Source of the DNA: Larimichthys crocea
Taxonomy: Eukaryota > Chordata > Actinopteri > Sciaenidae
Reading direction: 5' to 3'
Length of the DNA stretch: 64,000 nt
NCBI RefSeq assembly: GCF_000972845.2
Contig: NC_040011.1
Location: 26,764,379 to 26,828,378 of the forward strand
Made by a program: the position numbers and the translations under genes. Under the pieces are notes generated by a model, which saw nothing but the letters and a program-made list of their open reading frames with translations, had not been told where the DNA came from and searched no databases. The stretch's first letter is position 1, and each line of letters opens with the position of its first letter. Below, piece by piece: positions 23,005 to 36,490 of the stretch.

Positions 23005-24452
23005 TTTATTCTTGTTGATTTCTTATAAAAGAATCAAATAAAAGGCTCTTCAAGATCTCACACACCGCTCAGTCTTTCAGTCTCGCTGTATCCCGGTTTT
23101 CTTTAACTAAACTATACTTTTCTTTACACCTCAAGTCTCTTCATCTTAAATATCTTTTATTAGTTTGTGACTTCAAACCAAAACATCATTGATTGTCAAC
23201 ACAAAATCGGTCTTAGCACCAGTACAATAAAACTGTACTTTAGCTTTTTTGAAATACTGTTTTTGAAGGAGGGAGGAAAATCTCAGAATAAAGGGATCCT
23301 AATAAGTACATTTCAAAATGAAGCACCAACCATACAAAGCATTTTTTTTTTCATAGATAGGCTTGTCTGATACACAAGAGGTCAAATATATTAATGACTA
23401 TTAAATTAAGCACAACAAACAGTGTAAATAAAACACTGCAACACAAATCACTCTGGGATCTTGAAACACCATATCGGGACATGGGGGGGTTGGGGACAGT
23501 CGTGACTGCAGTTACGAGGGCGTCCTCAAACAAACAAGGAGCAGGCTCTGGACTCCAGAGATGGTATTACTTTTCCTCTGAGCAAGATCCACAGGATTCT
23601 GTATCAGTTCAGGAGGAGTGCAACCTGGGGAGTGGAGAACACTACTATCTGTCCGGTTCTGTAAACAAACTCTCAATCTCAAGGTCCAAAAAGATTCTTC
23701 TATTTCATCGTGACTTCCGACAGCTCAGTGCTTCCCGGGTTAACTCTGGGAAACGTGGAGGAGAAATAAACAACATAAGGTATTAGGTCCGTCCAGTGAT
23801 GATCTCTCGAGGATGATGGAAATGGAAATGGGGCTCTGATGTGAGCGGGTGATTATGTTTGAATATTATGTGCTGTGGTCTCTCCTCTGCAGGTCTCCAG
23901 GTCTCCCAGGTTGACAGAGAAACCATCTGGGCCGGTGGCCTCCCTGACTTAAGCGTCTTAGCTTTACGCAAGAGTTCACCAAGATAAAAGCCTCGGATTA
24001 TCTCCCATCGAAAAAATATCGCTTTCCCTCAGGAGCAAACTCAAACAAAAAGTCCTAAACTTAATCCGTCCTTTGCCACAAGAATACATTTATATAACCA
24101 AATGTGTTAACCCTGATGGCAAGATATACATATACACTACCATGTACATACATAATCGATAAAAAAAGTTTGCTCAATAGTTCTCATGTATTCAAATATA
24201 CCTATAGATAGGAACCTGAAAGCTGCTTTCCAGCACCGACCACTCCCATGTGCAGGTCCATGTGATCATTTCATCACTTTCTGTCTGAGGTCTAAGGTTA
24301 TAGGTGGAGTGTCAATTCATTGAAGCTGGAGTAAAAACCCATGACCCTCGTTACAATGGACGGAGAGGTTTCCTTTGAGCTGCTGCTTGCAGGGAAGGAC
24401 TTGGGTTGACACACTTGAAAATAACAACAGGAGGAGCGCGGTGAAAGAGAGG
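23005..24452 (-). terminator. bcorl1: Probable bcorl1 3' UTR and poly(A) region
   Basis: Sequence downstream of the bcorl1 stop on the minus strand has no further coding exon. Minus-strand AATAAA signals lie at 23,156-23,161 and 23,005-23,010, which would give a 3' UTR of about 1.3-1.45 kb. The exact cleavage site is not determinable. Confidence 0.4.
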
Positions 24453-27400
24453 CTATCGGCTGCGAGTCTTCCCTGTGTTTGTCAGCATCCCCTCCTCCTC
24501 CTCCTCCTCCTCCTCCTCTTCCTCTGGTAAGATGTGAATGGAGGAGCCCAGTAGTCTCTGGAGTTCTGGTACACATCGCACCAAATCTACAAGTCCCTCC
24601 TCTTCCTCCTCTTCCTCCTCCTTGTTTTTGCCCCTGTAGGGTGAAGCCAAAGCGGAGCTCACTTGGCTGACTGACACCTGCCTCCAGAGCTCGGTACACG
24701 ACAAGCTCACCACCTCCAAGTGCGGGTAACGCGCCCGGAAGATCCGCGCCGACATCTTCAGACGCTTCAGGACGTCTGTCAGGAGGAACCAGTTGCAAAA
24801 GCTGCAAGAGAGATAAATATCTGGTATCAGCCACATGTTAGAACAGAGGTGCTTAAACTTTTTCTCCCAGTGTGCCTCAGTTCAGTTCAGTTCGGTTTTA
24901 GCATTTATTACCAATGATGGGGAAACTAACTAATAAAGTATCAATGGGAGAGAGGTTGAGCCAGATCCGCAAGCCAATCAGACACTCAGATCGGTCAAAC
25001 CTCCACAGACAGCCTGAGAGAGAGAGCTTTGGTCGAGACACATAGAGTAACAATTACAGTGAGCGAGCGAGGACTTGATAAAGCTGTTATTAATCAGAGA
25101 AATAAAAAGTTATTTCCTGATTGTTTCACAGAGCTTACATTCAGCACGTATAGACACGCCTATAATTCAACTGTATTTCTTTTGTCTCTTTTTGCAGTCA
25201 GATAACTTTAAAGTCTTTGCAAAGGAAACTACCCTCAGCTGCCAGTTTATTAGGTAAAACTAATGCTGTCTAATACACAGGCAATAAATCCTCCCTTCAT
25301 GAACGTGACAATGTTTTTATAGAAACTCTGATTCAATTTTAGGATCATTTTAGAGGCTGGTGTTTGTGCTGTGTTACACTGACAAGTGTTTTTAATATTT
25401 TGTCCTTTGTATTTCGATCAATCAGGGCAGGATAATGAGCAGGAACACGTCTCTTTACAAAGCAATAACTTTGATGAAGGTAGGATTGACACAAAGCACT
25501 CATCACACACACAAACGCATCCATTTCAACTACACACTAATTAGTACATTGATTTTCACGCTTCAAGGCAGCCGTTTGTTTCAGCTGACAATAATAAGTT
25601 CTGAAAAGTAACTAGCAGAGACTTGAAGCTTCCTTCAGACTGGTAATCAGGCTCAGTGAACACATGGTCTGCTTTTTTAGGCAAAGTTACAGTGGTGTGA
25701 TAACGAGAGAACAAACTCCGACGTCAAGTTTGAGAGTTAACTGCCTAAAAAGGTTTTGCAGCCACGAGCTATTAATGGGAAACTCAGCGGGTAAACAATA
25801 AATATGGACACAGAGAAAAAGCAAACAGACTCAGTCTCTTGCTTTGAAAACATAACTGTGTGACAGGTGATGAAGTCTGAGAAAACAACTACGTGATGCA
25901 ATCAATACAACAAACACTCTTCTATACAAACAGCGGACATGGAACGATATGGGTTGTTACTAGACGCTAACGGGAATTCAACTTTTTTGATTAAATGTGA
26001 TGATACCTCGAACTCCACACTCAGAAGTCCTCATAACTAAATCACTGCAATAACCCTTTAATCCTGGTTCACACCAGGTTACATGCAGGAGCTGCATCAC
26101 ACCCAAACATTTATCTGTATGTGTATCAGCAGAGCCAACAGGCTTAACCATGATAACTTCTTCACAGACTATCATTGAATACCTACCAACCTCACCGCTG
26201 GAACTCTGACAGATGTACTTCCATCTATTATATCAGTATCGGCTTATTTTACATCAGTTTCCATACATAATGTGAGCAAAGTGAAACAGCATTAAATCTG
26301 AGATGACACATGCTAAATTTAGAAGCATTTTTCTTATAGGTGGCAGTGCAGAAGCGATGAATAATTTAAAACAGCCATAACTCAGTAGTCAAGCGTGTGA
26401 CTCACTCATAACTTCACAATGTTGCACAATTCAACCCTGTTTAAAAGATTAATATCACCAGGTTATTGTTTTTTTCTAATCAGCTACCGTCATGCGTCTT
26501 TACTGGATGTGGATTTAAACTGAACGCACAATTTTTTTTGTTATTCAAAAAAAAAAAAAGGATTGTGCAGCTGTGGTGAATGCACCCATCCATTAATTCT
26601 GGCCAGCAATACTCATTTGTGAACTCACCCCTGGGTTAATGACACCTGAACATGATAGCAGGGTAAGAGCGGCTCGGAGGAGAACTCAAACAGAAGGCAG
26701 TCTTTGTCCGAGTCAGGCTCGGTCTTCCCCGTTGTGTCCTCCTCCAGCTCCTGATTCTGCTCAGACAGCAGGAAGTCCCAGCATGGCTCCTGGTCGGTCT
26801 CTGAGAAGAAGAAAAGTTAACCGAGGTGAGGAGGATGATGAAACTGAGCTGCCTAGACACAAAGGGTTTGGACGCCCTCTAGTGGACAGCCTAGTCATAC
26901 AAATCATAACACGGCACACGACTGACTGCTGGTGACGCTGTAATGAGTTAAAGGAATACAAACTTTATGATGTCAGCCGCAGCTTGAAGTTAATTAGACT
27001 CTACACAGAGACACATGGCCACATGTTTTGACAGATTATTTACTGATCATTGTAAGGCGATAAAGCAGAGTGTAATTCAACGCGGAGTAAAACTTCGACA
27101 CTGTGAAACAGATACTTTGACAATTCAAAGCGTTGTGTTTTCTGTGATGGGAAATCAATGATACGATGGCTTCTAAAACCAGATCATGATCCTCGAAATA
27201 ACATCAAAAAGAGACTACTATGAAACCACACGTATTTTACAGAAACATATGCAACATTAAGAAACAAAAACTCAGGATCGTTAATATATCCATGAAGAAG
27301 TAGTGAGGGAGGACAGACTTTGATATATGTGTGTAAGCAATGTGTAAACCCAATGACGGTGAGCACGATTATATATATTTATATATAATAATTTACAACA

Positions 27401-30400
27401 TAATTTAAAACCTGTTGCATGAACTGAACTGCATAAACTAATGGCAAGTATGAAATATTATATAGGCAGCAAGATGAGATTAACAGGGTGATAGACTGGC
27501 TGAATAAATTAAACTAACTTGGTCTTTATGTCATCGTTATTACCAAAGCATTCAGTTTTAATTAGCTTTAGTGTGAAAGTAGTGAGAGCTGTATAATGAA
27601 ATAAACAAACAAACAGCTGTAATAAATAATATTATAGATATCTGTCCTCTATGGGGGGGACACATTTATCCAGAAAGTTTATGCAGAAAGCCGCAGTCTA
27701 CTTTCTCTTCAAGCTCTTCCATGCAACTCTAATCCTGTCCTCCCTCTACTGGATAACTGGCTCCCTGTGGCTGTTTACACTGATGCTGGTACACAACACT
27801 AACATCCCTCTGCGTCCCGATGGTCGAGCCTGAGCCCGGCCTACAAGCTAGAATAATTTCCCAGCAGCAACATGGCCATTGCTCCAATAAGAATCAACTC
27901 CTCGCAGCCAGAGGAGGAATGAGCTTCTTTTTTTTTACCACCACGTTAATGAACTGAAATAGATTTGATTTGATCAAAAGAAAGATCGATCCAGCTACCA
28001 TTCAAATGTTTCTTACCAAACAGGGAGCTGCTATAGAAATCCCATGGTAAAGTGGGATCCTGTTCCTTGCGGCCGTCCAGGTCTTTGAAATATTCTGAGG
28101 AAAAAACAACAAAGTTACATTAAAGTTAAGTTTGCATGTAATCACTGCTTGATCTACATTATGTGTGAAGGAAAACATATGTTGCAGTTGTTTGAAGAAA
28201 ATAATAGACGATAAAATTAAAAAAAAAAAAAATCAGTACTACGTATCAGCAGATTAACTTTATCCGCAGTTTGTCTTTGTGAAATGATCCGCCTGCGGCC
28301 TTCCAATGCAAAGAGAAAACTGGGCAACACAGCTGTGTGTGTGGCTGTATTAGCTGCTGAGCTCTCATCTCTCTATTTACCTGCGATCCAGTGTGTGAGA
28401 CTAATACACTCCAGTAAACACTGCCACAGCAGCCAAGTCGACAGTGAAAGAAATACCAGTGGCAGCGAAGTGTTGGCTTGCTTACTGAATCTTCACAAAC
28501 TGGCAAAGTACTGGTGAAAGATCCTTAAAACTGGTCAAAACCATCAAGTGTGTGTGTATAAACAAGCTGGTTTGAGGATTTCCCCTCTGGTCCACAATGA
28601 CAAGCCAGAGAGAGTCATGCATGTCAAAAAGGGAGCCAGATGTGTGATTAATCACTTTGCCTGGCTCAGTTATGAGACGGAGCGTTGGGGTTAGATGAAG
28701 AGCTGCAGCGCTTGCATCACTTTGTGTGAACTCGTCGTCAAGGTGAGCTTTACTTTTCACCGTGCAGCTCTTGTTGTATAGAAACCAACTTGAAGGTTAA
28801 AGTGGAAACATCTAAAAAAGGATCAGACTCAAACGTCTGAAAGCCGTGTGACAATATAAGATTTTGCAGCATGAAACCTGTATTGTTCTCAGTGTGGGAG
28901 TAGGCACAGAGCGTATTAATACATCGACACGTCGCTTGCGTGACTGTAAAGTAACTAGTTGCATCCTAGAAAAAAGGATGAACTACCTGTGAGGAAGGTC
29001 TTCATGCTCTGGCTATGAGCCAGTTTGACCGGTGTGTGTCCAGAGTAGGTGGCCAGAGTCGGGTCTGCACCGTGGTTCAGAAGCAACCAGACTATCGGCA
29101 GGTTATCGCTCGCTACTGCATCATGAAGCGGCCTGAGGAAAGAACAATCAAAGCACAACCACCTGTCAGGGATCGCACAACCTCACCTGAATCTATGTGC
29201 ACACATGTTGTATATGTATCAGTATGGATGTATGTTCATTACTGTGAATAATAAACAACAGACAAGATATCCATCAAATACATTTAAAATAAACAACGTG
29301 TGTGTTCCCTTTAAGAATATGACCATATGTAACCACTTGACATCGTGACCACTTGACAAGTTGCATTTGCCCAACAAAGACTGTGAGATGTGACAGAAGG
29401 CTCACCGTGTTCCATCCTGGGCGCTACAGTTGACGTCAGCGCCGTGTTTCAGAAGCATCTGGACAATCTGAGTCCAGCCTCGAGAGGACGCCTCGTGGAG
29501 AGCTGTGTAACCGGCATTGTCACGCCGATTGACCTCCCTGATGTCCTTCTCAAGACAGTACTGGACTACGTCCTGCGCAACAGAAGTAAGACAGGCGACA
29601 ATGTTCAAAAAACGTTCACCGTTAAAGGTTCATGTCAGCAACACAACACACAAACAGGTGGATTTTTACCTGATAGCCCAAGCGTGCAGCACGTTGCAGC
29701 AAAGTCTCCCCGGCATTTTTGTTGACAATCAGCCGACGGACCTCTGGAGGAACGGGCCTTTTGGGCGGAGACTCTGAACTGCTGCTTCTTCCCGATGAGC
29801 CTTTCTTATTGGATGGAGATGACGGCAAACTCTTTGGAGTGGGTGGGGGGCTAACTGTTCGTTTTACATCAGCACCATCATCATCCAGGGCAAGTGAGGC
29901 GCCACGCTTCCCCAGGCTGCTGCGTTTGGTCTTAATCTATAATACAGATTTATTGATTGGAGCACTGTGTGAAATGGAACCACTTGTAATGCACTGCCAA
30001 GTTAAGGCAATGGGATCCACCTGTCAAGGACGTTCGCAGTATAAAACTAGCTGCCATCATAAATGTGACAAGGGTAGCATTTATCTAGCCACAGGGGGGC
30101 ACTGTAAGCTAATATATTCATGGTACAGTGTACCTGATCAACCTCGTATGGTTTGAAATGTTCAATAAGTGTGCAGCAAGCGACTTACCTTCTGATCGTC
30201 AGTGTCACATAAGTGCTTGCTTTTGAACTTTCTCTTCCCTGAAGGCTTGTCATTGCACTCCGGAGATACCTCGCTCTCTTGGTAGCGGACTGACCCAGAG
30301 CGAGTGAACGAGGGTCTCCGTGGAGGAGGGTCTGGACTGGAGGCAGTGGGACTCGGACACTGATCCGCCTGTGGATCTGTAATGACAAATCGGATTGGAG

Positions 30401-33400
30401 GTTATGCTGAGTCGAACCAAGCTGATGAACAGAGTGAAAAATCCTCAAGCAGTCTTTCAACATGCCCCAGTTTATCTGTGATGCACTGAAGCGGCTGCTG
30501 ATCATCCGCTGTAACATATTACTCTGCTCTTTGCAGCCCTTTGCTCAGGTTTGCCACATTTCTGTAAAATCTCAACATACGGACCTCATGATATGTGTTT
30601 TATCCACATCAACAGGTACTTGAGGTAGGAAATTATGAACTTATCATGTTTAATAGAATATTTTATTTACAGTAAACTAAGTAACAGATTATTTTAGGCT
30701 AATATTCAGAAAGCTTCTGTATTGCCCAATCACCACCCCTCTATTTACACGAAATGGTTCGATCCTGCCCCCAAACCAGGCACGATGATACTTGCTACTA
30801 GCAGTAAACTTCGAGTGAGGAGTGTCCTAATGAAAAATCTGTCTTCCAGAGCAAAGAGTAAGAAAAGAAAGACAGGGGAGAGAAAAAAGAATAGCAACAG
30901 CATGTCACCCAATTTTTCACAAAGAAAAGGTTGCTGAAGTCTCTGAGTCGTGGAAATTGTTATTTTAGTCCAGAGTGAAAAAAGGTAACTTTTGCTTTCC
31001 TTGGCATTAGTTCTGAGTGTTTACATTTCGGCCCTCTTGCAGCTGACATTTAATCAATGCAGGCAAACTTTTATCAAGCTATTCATATGAAGTCGGTTAT
31101 CCCTGCTCCTGCATGGTGTCAGGACAACAGATGCAGCTTCAGGCTCAGCAGCCCCGTCACCCCCAACTCCATATGCCGACCAATGAATCAGCCCAACTTT
31201 CAACTGAAGAAGGAGGTGAGCGGCATTATGTTGGATGACATGTGAGTTGGCATAATTACAGGGGGTGTGGGGGATTTTTTAAATTATTATTATTATGAAA
31301 AAAGGGATAATAATTCAAACACATTATATGAAACAAAAACAACCTGGTGATTGTTGAAGGAGTTGAACTTATCTCAGTATTTTGTATATATGTCTCTCAT
31401 CATATACTGTATATACACCAGTTAAATCTGTCTCATAATCTTCTATCAATGCTTTCCTAATAAACTGTTTATGGAGGATACAGCCTCATAAAATGTATTT
31501 GTCCGTGTTTATTTGATATGCTTTAACCACAGAAGCCCCAAGCTGAGCTTATTTACGATTATTTATGGTCTGAATTATTTATCCTTAATTCCTAACCAGA
31601 TCATTTACATGAACACATAGATCTAATCTCATCAACGTTGTCTACCTGTGTCATTTAGAAGCAAATAAAAACAAATATATATATCGGGGTATGCATTTTA
31701 TCTTATATAACAGCCCAGTTGCTGTTGTCAGCACAGATGAATTCATCAGATATATTTTTAAATAGAATGAATAATGACCTAGTCTATGAAACAGCAGAAA
31801 TAATGACAAATGCCCGTCACAAACCAGCATATCCAAATGTTTTGTCTGGGCAGCAGCCAAAAAAAAAAAAGAAGGATTAATATATAATGGTATTAAAACA
31901 GAACAATTCAGGCTGATTTGTGAGGCTGTTACCAACTAATGTTTAGTGTGGTTCAAAGACTAAAACAATTATTTGATTATTAAAAGGCTTCAACTAACAA
32001 TATTTTTCATTATCCTTTAATCTGAAGATTATGTTCACAAATGATTTGATTATAAAATGTCTGAAAACAGTTTAAACTGTGTATTACTATTCACAAGGGC
32101 CCAAGCTGACATCTTCATATTATTTCTCTGAACTACAGTCCAAAAATGCAAAGATGTTCTGTTAAAACGCCTCACAACGGAGAAACTGAAATTAGACATT
32201 TGGCAAGTCCAGCGTGTAAGATTTACATTTACAGAATATGGCAAGAAGTGTTTTCTAGAGTAGCCCAAAATGGACAAACTAAACACTGGTGAGGTGTTTG
32301 CAATCAGCAACTGCATTGCTAGATGCCACTACGTCCTACACCCTGGTCCTTTGAAGGGGTTAATCTATTATTAGAAAATGTATCAAAGCCTGGATTGTTT
32401 AAAAATACTAAGAAGCTGCTGCACTCAAACTTTAAATAATTCATTTTAGAACTTTCTAAATTGTTTTCATCGTGTCTGTAACTAACAGCTGCTTTTTTGA
32501 TTAAGACAGGAGCTGGAAACAGTTAATTGAAAATGGGCTGGTCTCTGGAGACAAACTGCGTACCTGCTGGAATTCCACTGTCCTGTCTCTGGGAGTTCGA
32601 TTCTTCAAGGTGCTCGCCATCTTCCAGCTTGTCTTTCTCAGTGATGTACTCCCCAGTCTGATACTTTTTGCTACGGCATCGCCGGCGTTTCTTATGAGAG
32701 GGCGCCTCGCCCTCCGCACTGGCTGTCTTGCCTTTGCCCTGGGACGCTCGCTCTGGCAGGGGGTTTGAGCGGGGTCTCCCTCTCGGACGGCGGGCGGGTT
32801 GCGTTGGACTCGGAGGGGGTGGCAGAGAAGCTGGGGGAGGAGGCATTGGCGGGGGGGGAGGGGAGGGCGTTGCGAAGCCCCAGAGGTCGAGTCGGGCCTC
32901 ATCAGCTCGCCGTCGTCCTCTCCTCAGCCTTGGGAAGGAGCTCTCTGTAGTGTCGGTCTCCTTGCTGGATATGGAGCTATTGAGAGACGCCGGAGTCTCC
33001 ACTCTCTGTGGACTGCTGCAGCTATCTGGAGCTGATTAAAATCACAGTTGATCGTTATACGCACATCATCTCCTATGTATGTAAATATGACTAAGACATT
33101 GAAAAATGCCACTCAGACAATACGTGTGGCATTTCCTGTCTGCTTAATACACAAACAGCTACAGGACTGCGGCTGACTGGCAGGCTATTTATCTCCATAA
33201 CTAAGGCTGTGAGATGCCACAGTTATCTTACTGCAGGCTAGATAAAAGGGTACATGTCTGACACAACTGCAAGCGCCGTTAAATTTGTGATATATTTCAG
33301 AATTTGGCCACACTGTGAGAACTTTACAGGGAAGTAAATGCAACAGGGATTATAAGGCTCTACCTGGTTTGTTGCGGGTTGGTTGTTCAACCTTGCTGGG

Positions 33401-36400
33401 ACTAATCTTGTTCCTTGAAATCGGCTCTTTCCTCTGTGGGGAAAGTTTTCCCGCTGATAGACTCTCCTCCAGCACAGGTGCACATTGTTTCTTCTGCTAA
33501 AATACACAGGGGACAGAGTGAGCACGCTGTATTGGATGCTATTGATCACAAAGCTTTCATGGTGATGGAGAGCATGTAGCAGACTCCACAATAAACGGGA
33601 GGCCAATATAATAGTTAAAATCTCAAAAGGGGTGATTACTGCTTTAGGTATTCCCTTTAAATGAAACCAAAGGAAAATAAAAAGAAACAAACAAATGTGT
33701 TTAAAGCATAAGTAAAAATTCACCTTCTTTTGGCAAGACACTTTGGTTGGAGTGTTTTCTGTGTCTTTCTTCTTTCTTGTAGCTTTCTTTGACGGGCCCG
33801 TTGGTGACTTCTCCTTCGCTGGCTTCTTCGGGGTGGTTTTCTTTTGTTTGATCGCAGCAGCTTTTCCTTTGGTTGGCGTCTCCTCTTTGGTTCCGTTTGT
33901 TTTCTTCTCAAATTTGTCGCCTCCCCTTGCACACTGGCCTGTAAGAATAGACGCAACCATGCCCTCCAATTTGTCACCGGGAGGACTGTCTGACGCCCCA
34001 CTTTCTTTCTTCAATATCTCCCCCTCTAACACCTGGGCTAGTTTGCTCTCCATCCTGTTCCCATTTGTTGATGCATTGCTCCCAAAGAGATGAGACTGGC
34101 CAGCAGGCTTTGAGGAGCCCTGCTTCACTTGTAGTCCCATGTGTTCTCCCTGACTGGTGTCTAACTCTGTATTATTCTCCAAAGGCTCTGTCAAGTTCGT
34201 TTTACTGTGCCGCTTCACAGCTTGAGTTGAATCCCCTTGAGAAGGCACACCAGGCCATCTTTCCACAGACCAGTATGGTGGGTATTCAAAAGCAGAAGTA
34301 TGCTTAGAGTGGGTGTCTTGGCTCCCTGCGAGCGGACTCAGAGCATCGGCCTTTCTTGACGCAACAGGTGAGGTTTGAGTATTACCCTCGCCCGTCAGTG
34401 CTGTCGTTTCAAGAGCTTGCTGCTTTACAATGGACGCAAGGTTAGACAGGGGAGACTTGATTCTCTCCCACTTATCATCCTCGGGTTTGGACGGGCTGTG
34501 ATGGGCGCTCTGAAACTTTGATTCTTCTGTAGCTGTGGCACCCTTTGTCTTTGGAGATCCTTGTGTGATTTTTCTCTGAACAGACGAGGCTTGGTGGGGA
34601 AGATGAGGCGGCTGTTGCCAAGCCGGGTTGACAACCGTGGTCGAGTATGGCACCGCTGTTTTGCCATTTCCAGTCTTCTGATGAATCTGAGCATTGGCAG
34701 AGCTTGACAGGGCAGTCGTTAGGGCTCCTTTAGAGGGACAGGTCTTAGTTATGGCTGTGCTGGTGTTTTTAACATGTTTGACACTGTGAGCATGCTGGTT
34801 GCCCTTTATCAGACAGGATGGCTTCTTTCCTCCTGAGGCCAGATGTTCTCCTTGGTCGATTATTGATATAAACTCCTGCTTTGCAAAACTCTGATATTCA
34901 TCTGCAAAAGTCCCCTTTCCATCTTTGCCCCGTAGAGTAGAGGCCAGTATTGGGCTGGCCACACCTACATACGTCCCAGGGATATTTTTTATGGGGTCTT
35001 GTGAAGATCCCTTACCCCAGCTTGGTTTAGGCTCTGGGACCTGGTGATTCTGAGGCCTATTTATTTGTTTTTGATGGGATCCATTTCTGTGCGTGTTGGG
35101 TAAGATAGGATATTGCACAGCTGAGCTATAGGTTGTAGAATGAGTCCTCTTTGAGTTCACAAAATCTCTCTGATTCAGCTCATTATTATGAGGCTCAGTC
35201 ATCGTAACTGGAGGGTCACTTGTGCATTTTGGACGTTTTGATTTAGCAGACAGATCAAGAGGTACATCTCTCGGTTCAACTGAGCAGGCCGTGTGGTCCT
35301 CTGGGGCAGAGGGAGGTGTCGTTTTAAGAGGGCCCGTGGTTGTCTTGTCTATGCTGTTGCCCTTCTCCACATGGTTCAGTAGCCTGTTCTTGGCCAGTGC
35401 AGAGCCACGGCAAATGGCAGCAGTGGGAGACAGTGTAAAGCAGGTGGGTGCTGCAGAAGTTAATGACGGGTGCTGCAATGGTAGTGCAATAGCTGGTGAG
35501 GCTACCACTGAGGCTAAAGATTTATGCTCTCCAACAGATTTGGCATTCTTATTAGATGAATGGTTGGATTTAAGTTTTGATGTCGATGTGCCTACTTTTT
35601 TCTCTGCTGCTGAAGTCCGGCCCACAGAGAACGGATAGGGATAGGTCCGCATGTGTGGTGTCCCTCCGACACCTGAGCTTTGAGGCTGAATTTCTTTCTG
35701 AAACTGACTGGCTGTGGCTTCTCTCAACGCTGCAATCTGACCCAATGCTGGTGGAAGAGTGATTTTACAAAGTGGAGAGGAAAAATTAGTGGGAGGAAGG
35801 AAGGCAACGGGCTGGACTGGTTTAAACATGGTGGAGCACTGAAACCCAGGTGGGACGCTCTGCACAGATTGTGTTTGCGGGTGTGTTTTCTTACTTGACG
35901 TCACATTGCTGTGACACGGGTTGAGCGAGTCCTCACGGCTGACTTTTACACCACTTGACCACTGCGGAGTTGGGAAGACCCCGCCGCCATCAGCCTTGAG
36001 TTTAGAGGCCTCAGCCCTTTTGTCTGCTCTCTTCTCTGAGCTGGTGAGGGCCGAGCCGGACATTGGTGCATTGTTGGGCTGTTGAGGTGGAGAAAGCTCG
36101 GGGCTGTGGTTGTAATTGCTAGTGTCCAGGCAGGCTTTCGCTGTCTTACAGTCTGTTGTTGGAGTGGTCTTGTTTTGCTGACTGAGGGTAACATCTCCTC
36201 TAAACTCAGGGGGTAGCGTCTGGGGGGGATTTCCCACCATACTAGACGCTTTATTTGGAGCACTGATCTCTCTGCTCACCGTGCGTCCATCCCCTACATT
36301 CATTAGTGTAGGATCCACCTGAGTAATAAGAGAAGTTCATAAGGCCAGCGTTAATTGGATAAAACATAAGAATGTTCTAATCTAGTAATCCAACTGTAAT

Positions 36401-36490
36401 GAAAAAATATACTACCTGCATAGGTGTTTCTTTAACACAACATGCCTCAGGGGTTGCTGAGTCAGTCAGGTGAGGGTTTACAATGATACG
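24453..36490 (-). CDS. bcorl1: BCL6 corepressor-like protein 1 (BCORL1), 11 exons recognised, 5' end uncertain
   Basis: Transcriptional corepressor that acts through CtBP and the PCGF1-type PRC1 complex in the nucleus. Exons, 5' to 3': 36416-36490, 33724-36318, 33364-33493, 32564-33031, 30189-30376, 29670-29936, 29406-29572, 28987-29132, 28017-28094, 26629-26800 and 24453-24801. All phases join without a break over 4,635 bp (1,544 aa plus stop). Visible parts: CtBP motif PLDLS (about residue 378), IPGTYVGVA and SIIDQGE blocks, a Lys-rich segment, a proline run followed by an AT-hook-like PRGRPRS (about 1015), [11 protein letters not shown], three ankyrin repeats (about 1220-1345; [39 protein letters not shown]) and the PUFD ([20 protein letters not shown]). 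SYPYxFSV-like and KYQTGEY blocks fit BCORL1 better than BCOR. An upstream coding exon may be missing: the frame is open into 36490, and the only nearby ATG is at 36419-36421, two codons before a splice site. Confidence 0.85.
31965..32075 (+). mobile_element. hAT-like MITE fragment in a bcorl1 intron
   Basis: GGCTTCAACTAACAATATTTTTCATTATC followed by GATTATAAAATGTCTGAAAA resembles the left part of the same family as the fragment at 338-545. It is truncated. Confidence 0.45.
32204..32353 (+). mobile_element. MITE copy with AAGGTCC...GGTCCTTT-type ends, internally deleted
   Basis: The stretch AGCGTGTAAGATTTACATTTACAGAAT, a central AGTAGCCCAAAATGGACAAAC and the end CTAGATGCCACTACGTCCTACACCCTGGTCCTTTGAA share order and wording with 45,437-45,703 and 47,211-47,386. 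The interior is shorter than in the 45.4-kb copy. Confidence 0.6.

Noticed and set aside
24298..24834. 178-codon minus-strand frame overlapping the last bcorl1 exon
   Set aside because: It is out of frame with the PUFD sequence, which is clearly encoded in the neighbouring frame ending at 24,453.
32728..33039. Plus-strand Gly/Arg-rich frames at 32.7-33.04 kb
   Set aside because: They are the antisense of the proline-rich bcorl1 exon 32,564-33,031 and show no independent support.
33238..33723. Continuation of the large bcorl1 open frame (1026 codons) past 33,724
   Set aside because: The frame runs through a clear donor (AAG|GTGAAT) into intronic sequence. The next exon (33,364-33,493) is read in a different frame with good splice sites.
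24453..36490. Assignment as BCOR instead of BCORL1
   Set aside because: BCOR would fit the mid1ip1 neighbour, but the [16 protein letters not shown] and KYQTGEY blocks and the C-terminal LVRxxPELxRLLGS resemble BCORL1, and cstf2/nox1 linkage points the same way. BCOR is kept as a lesser possibility.
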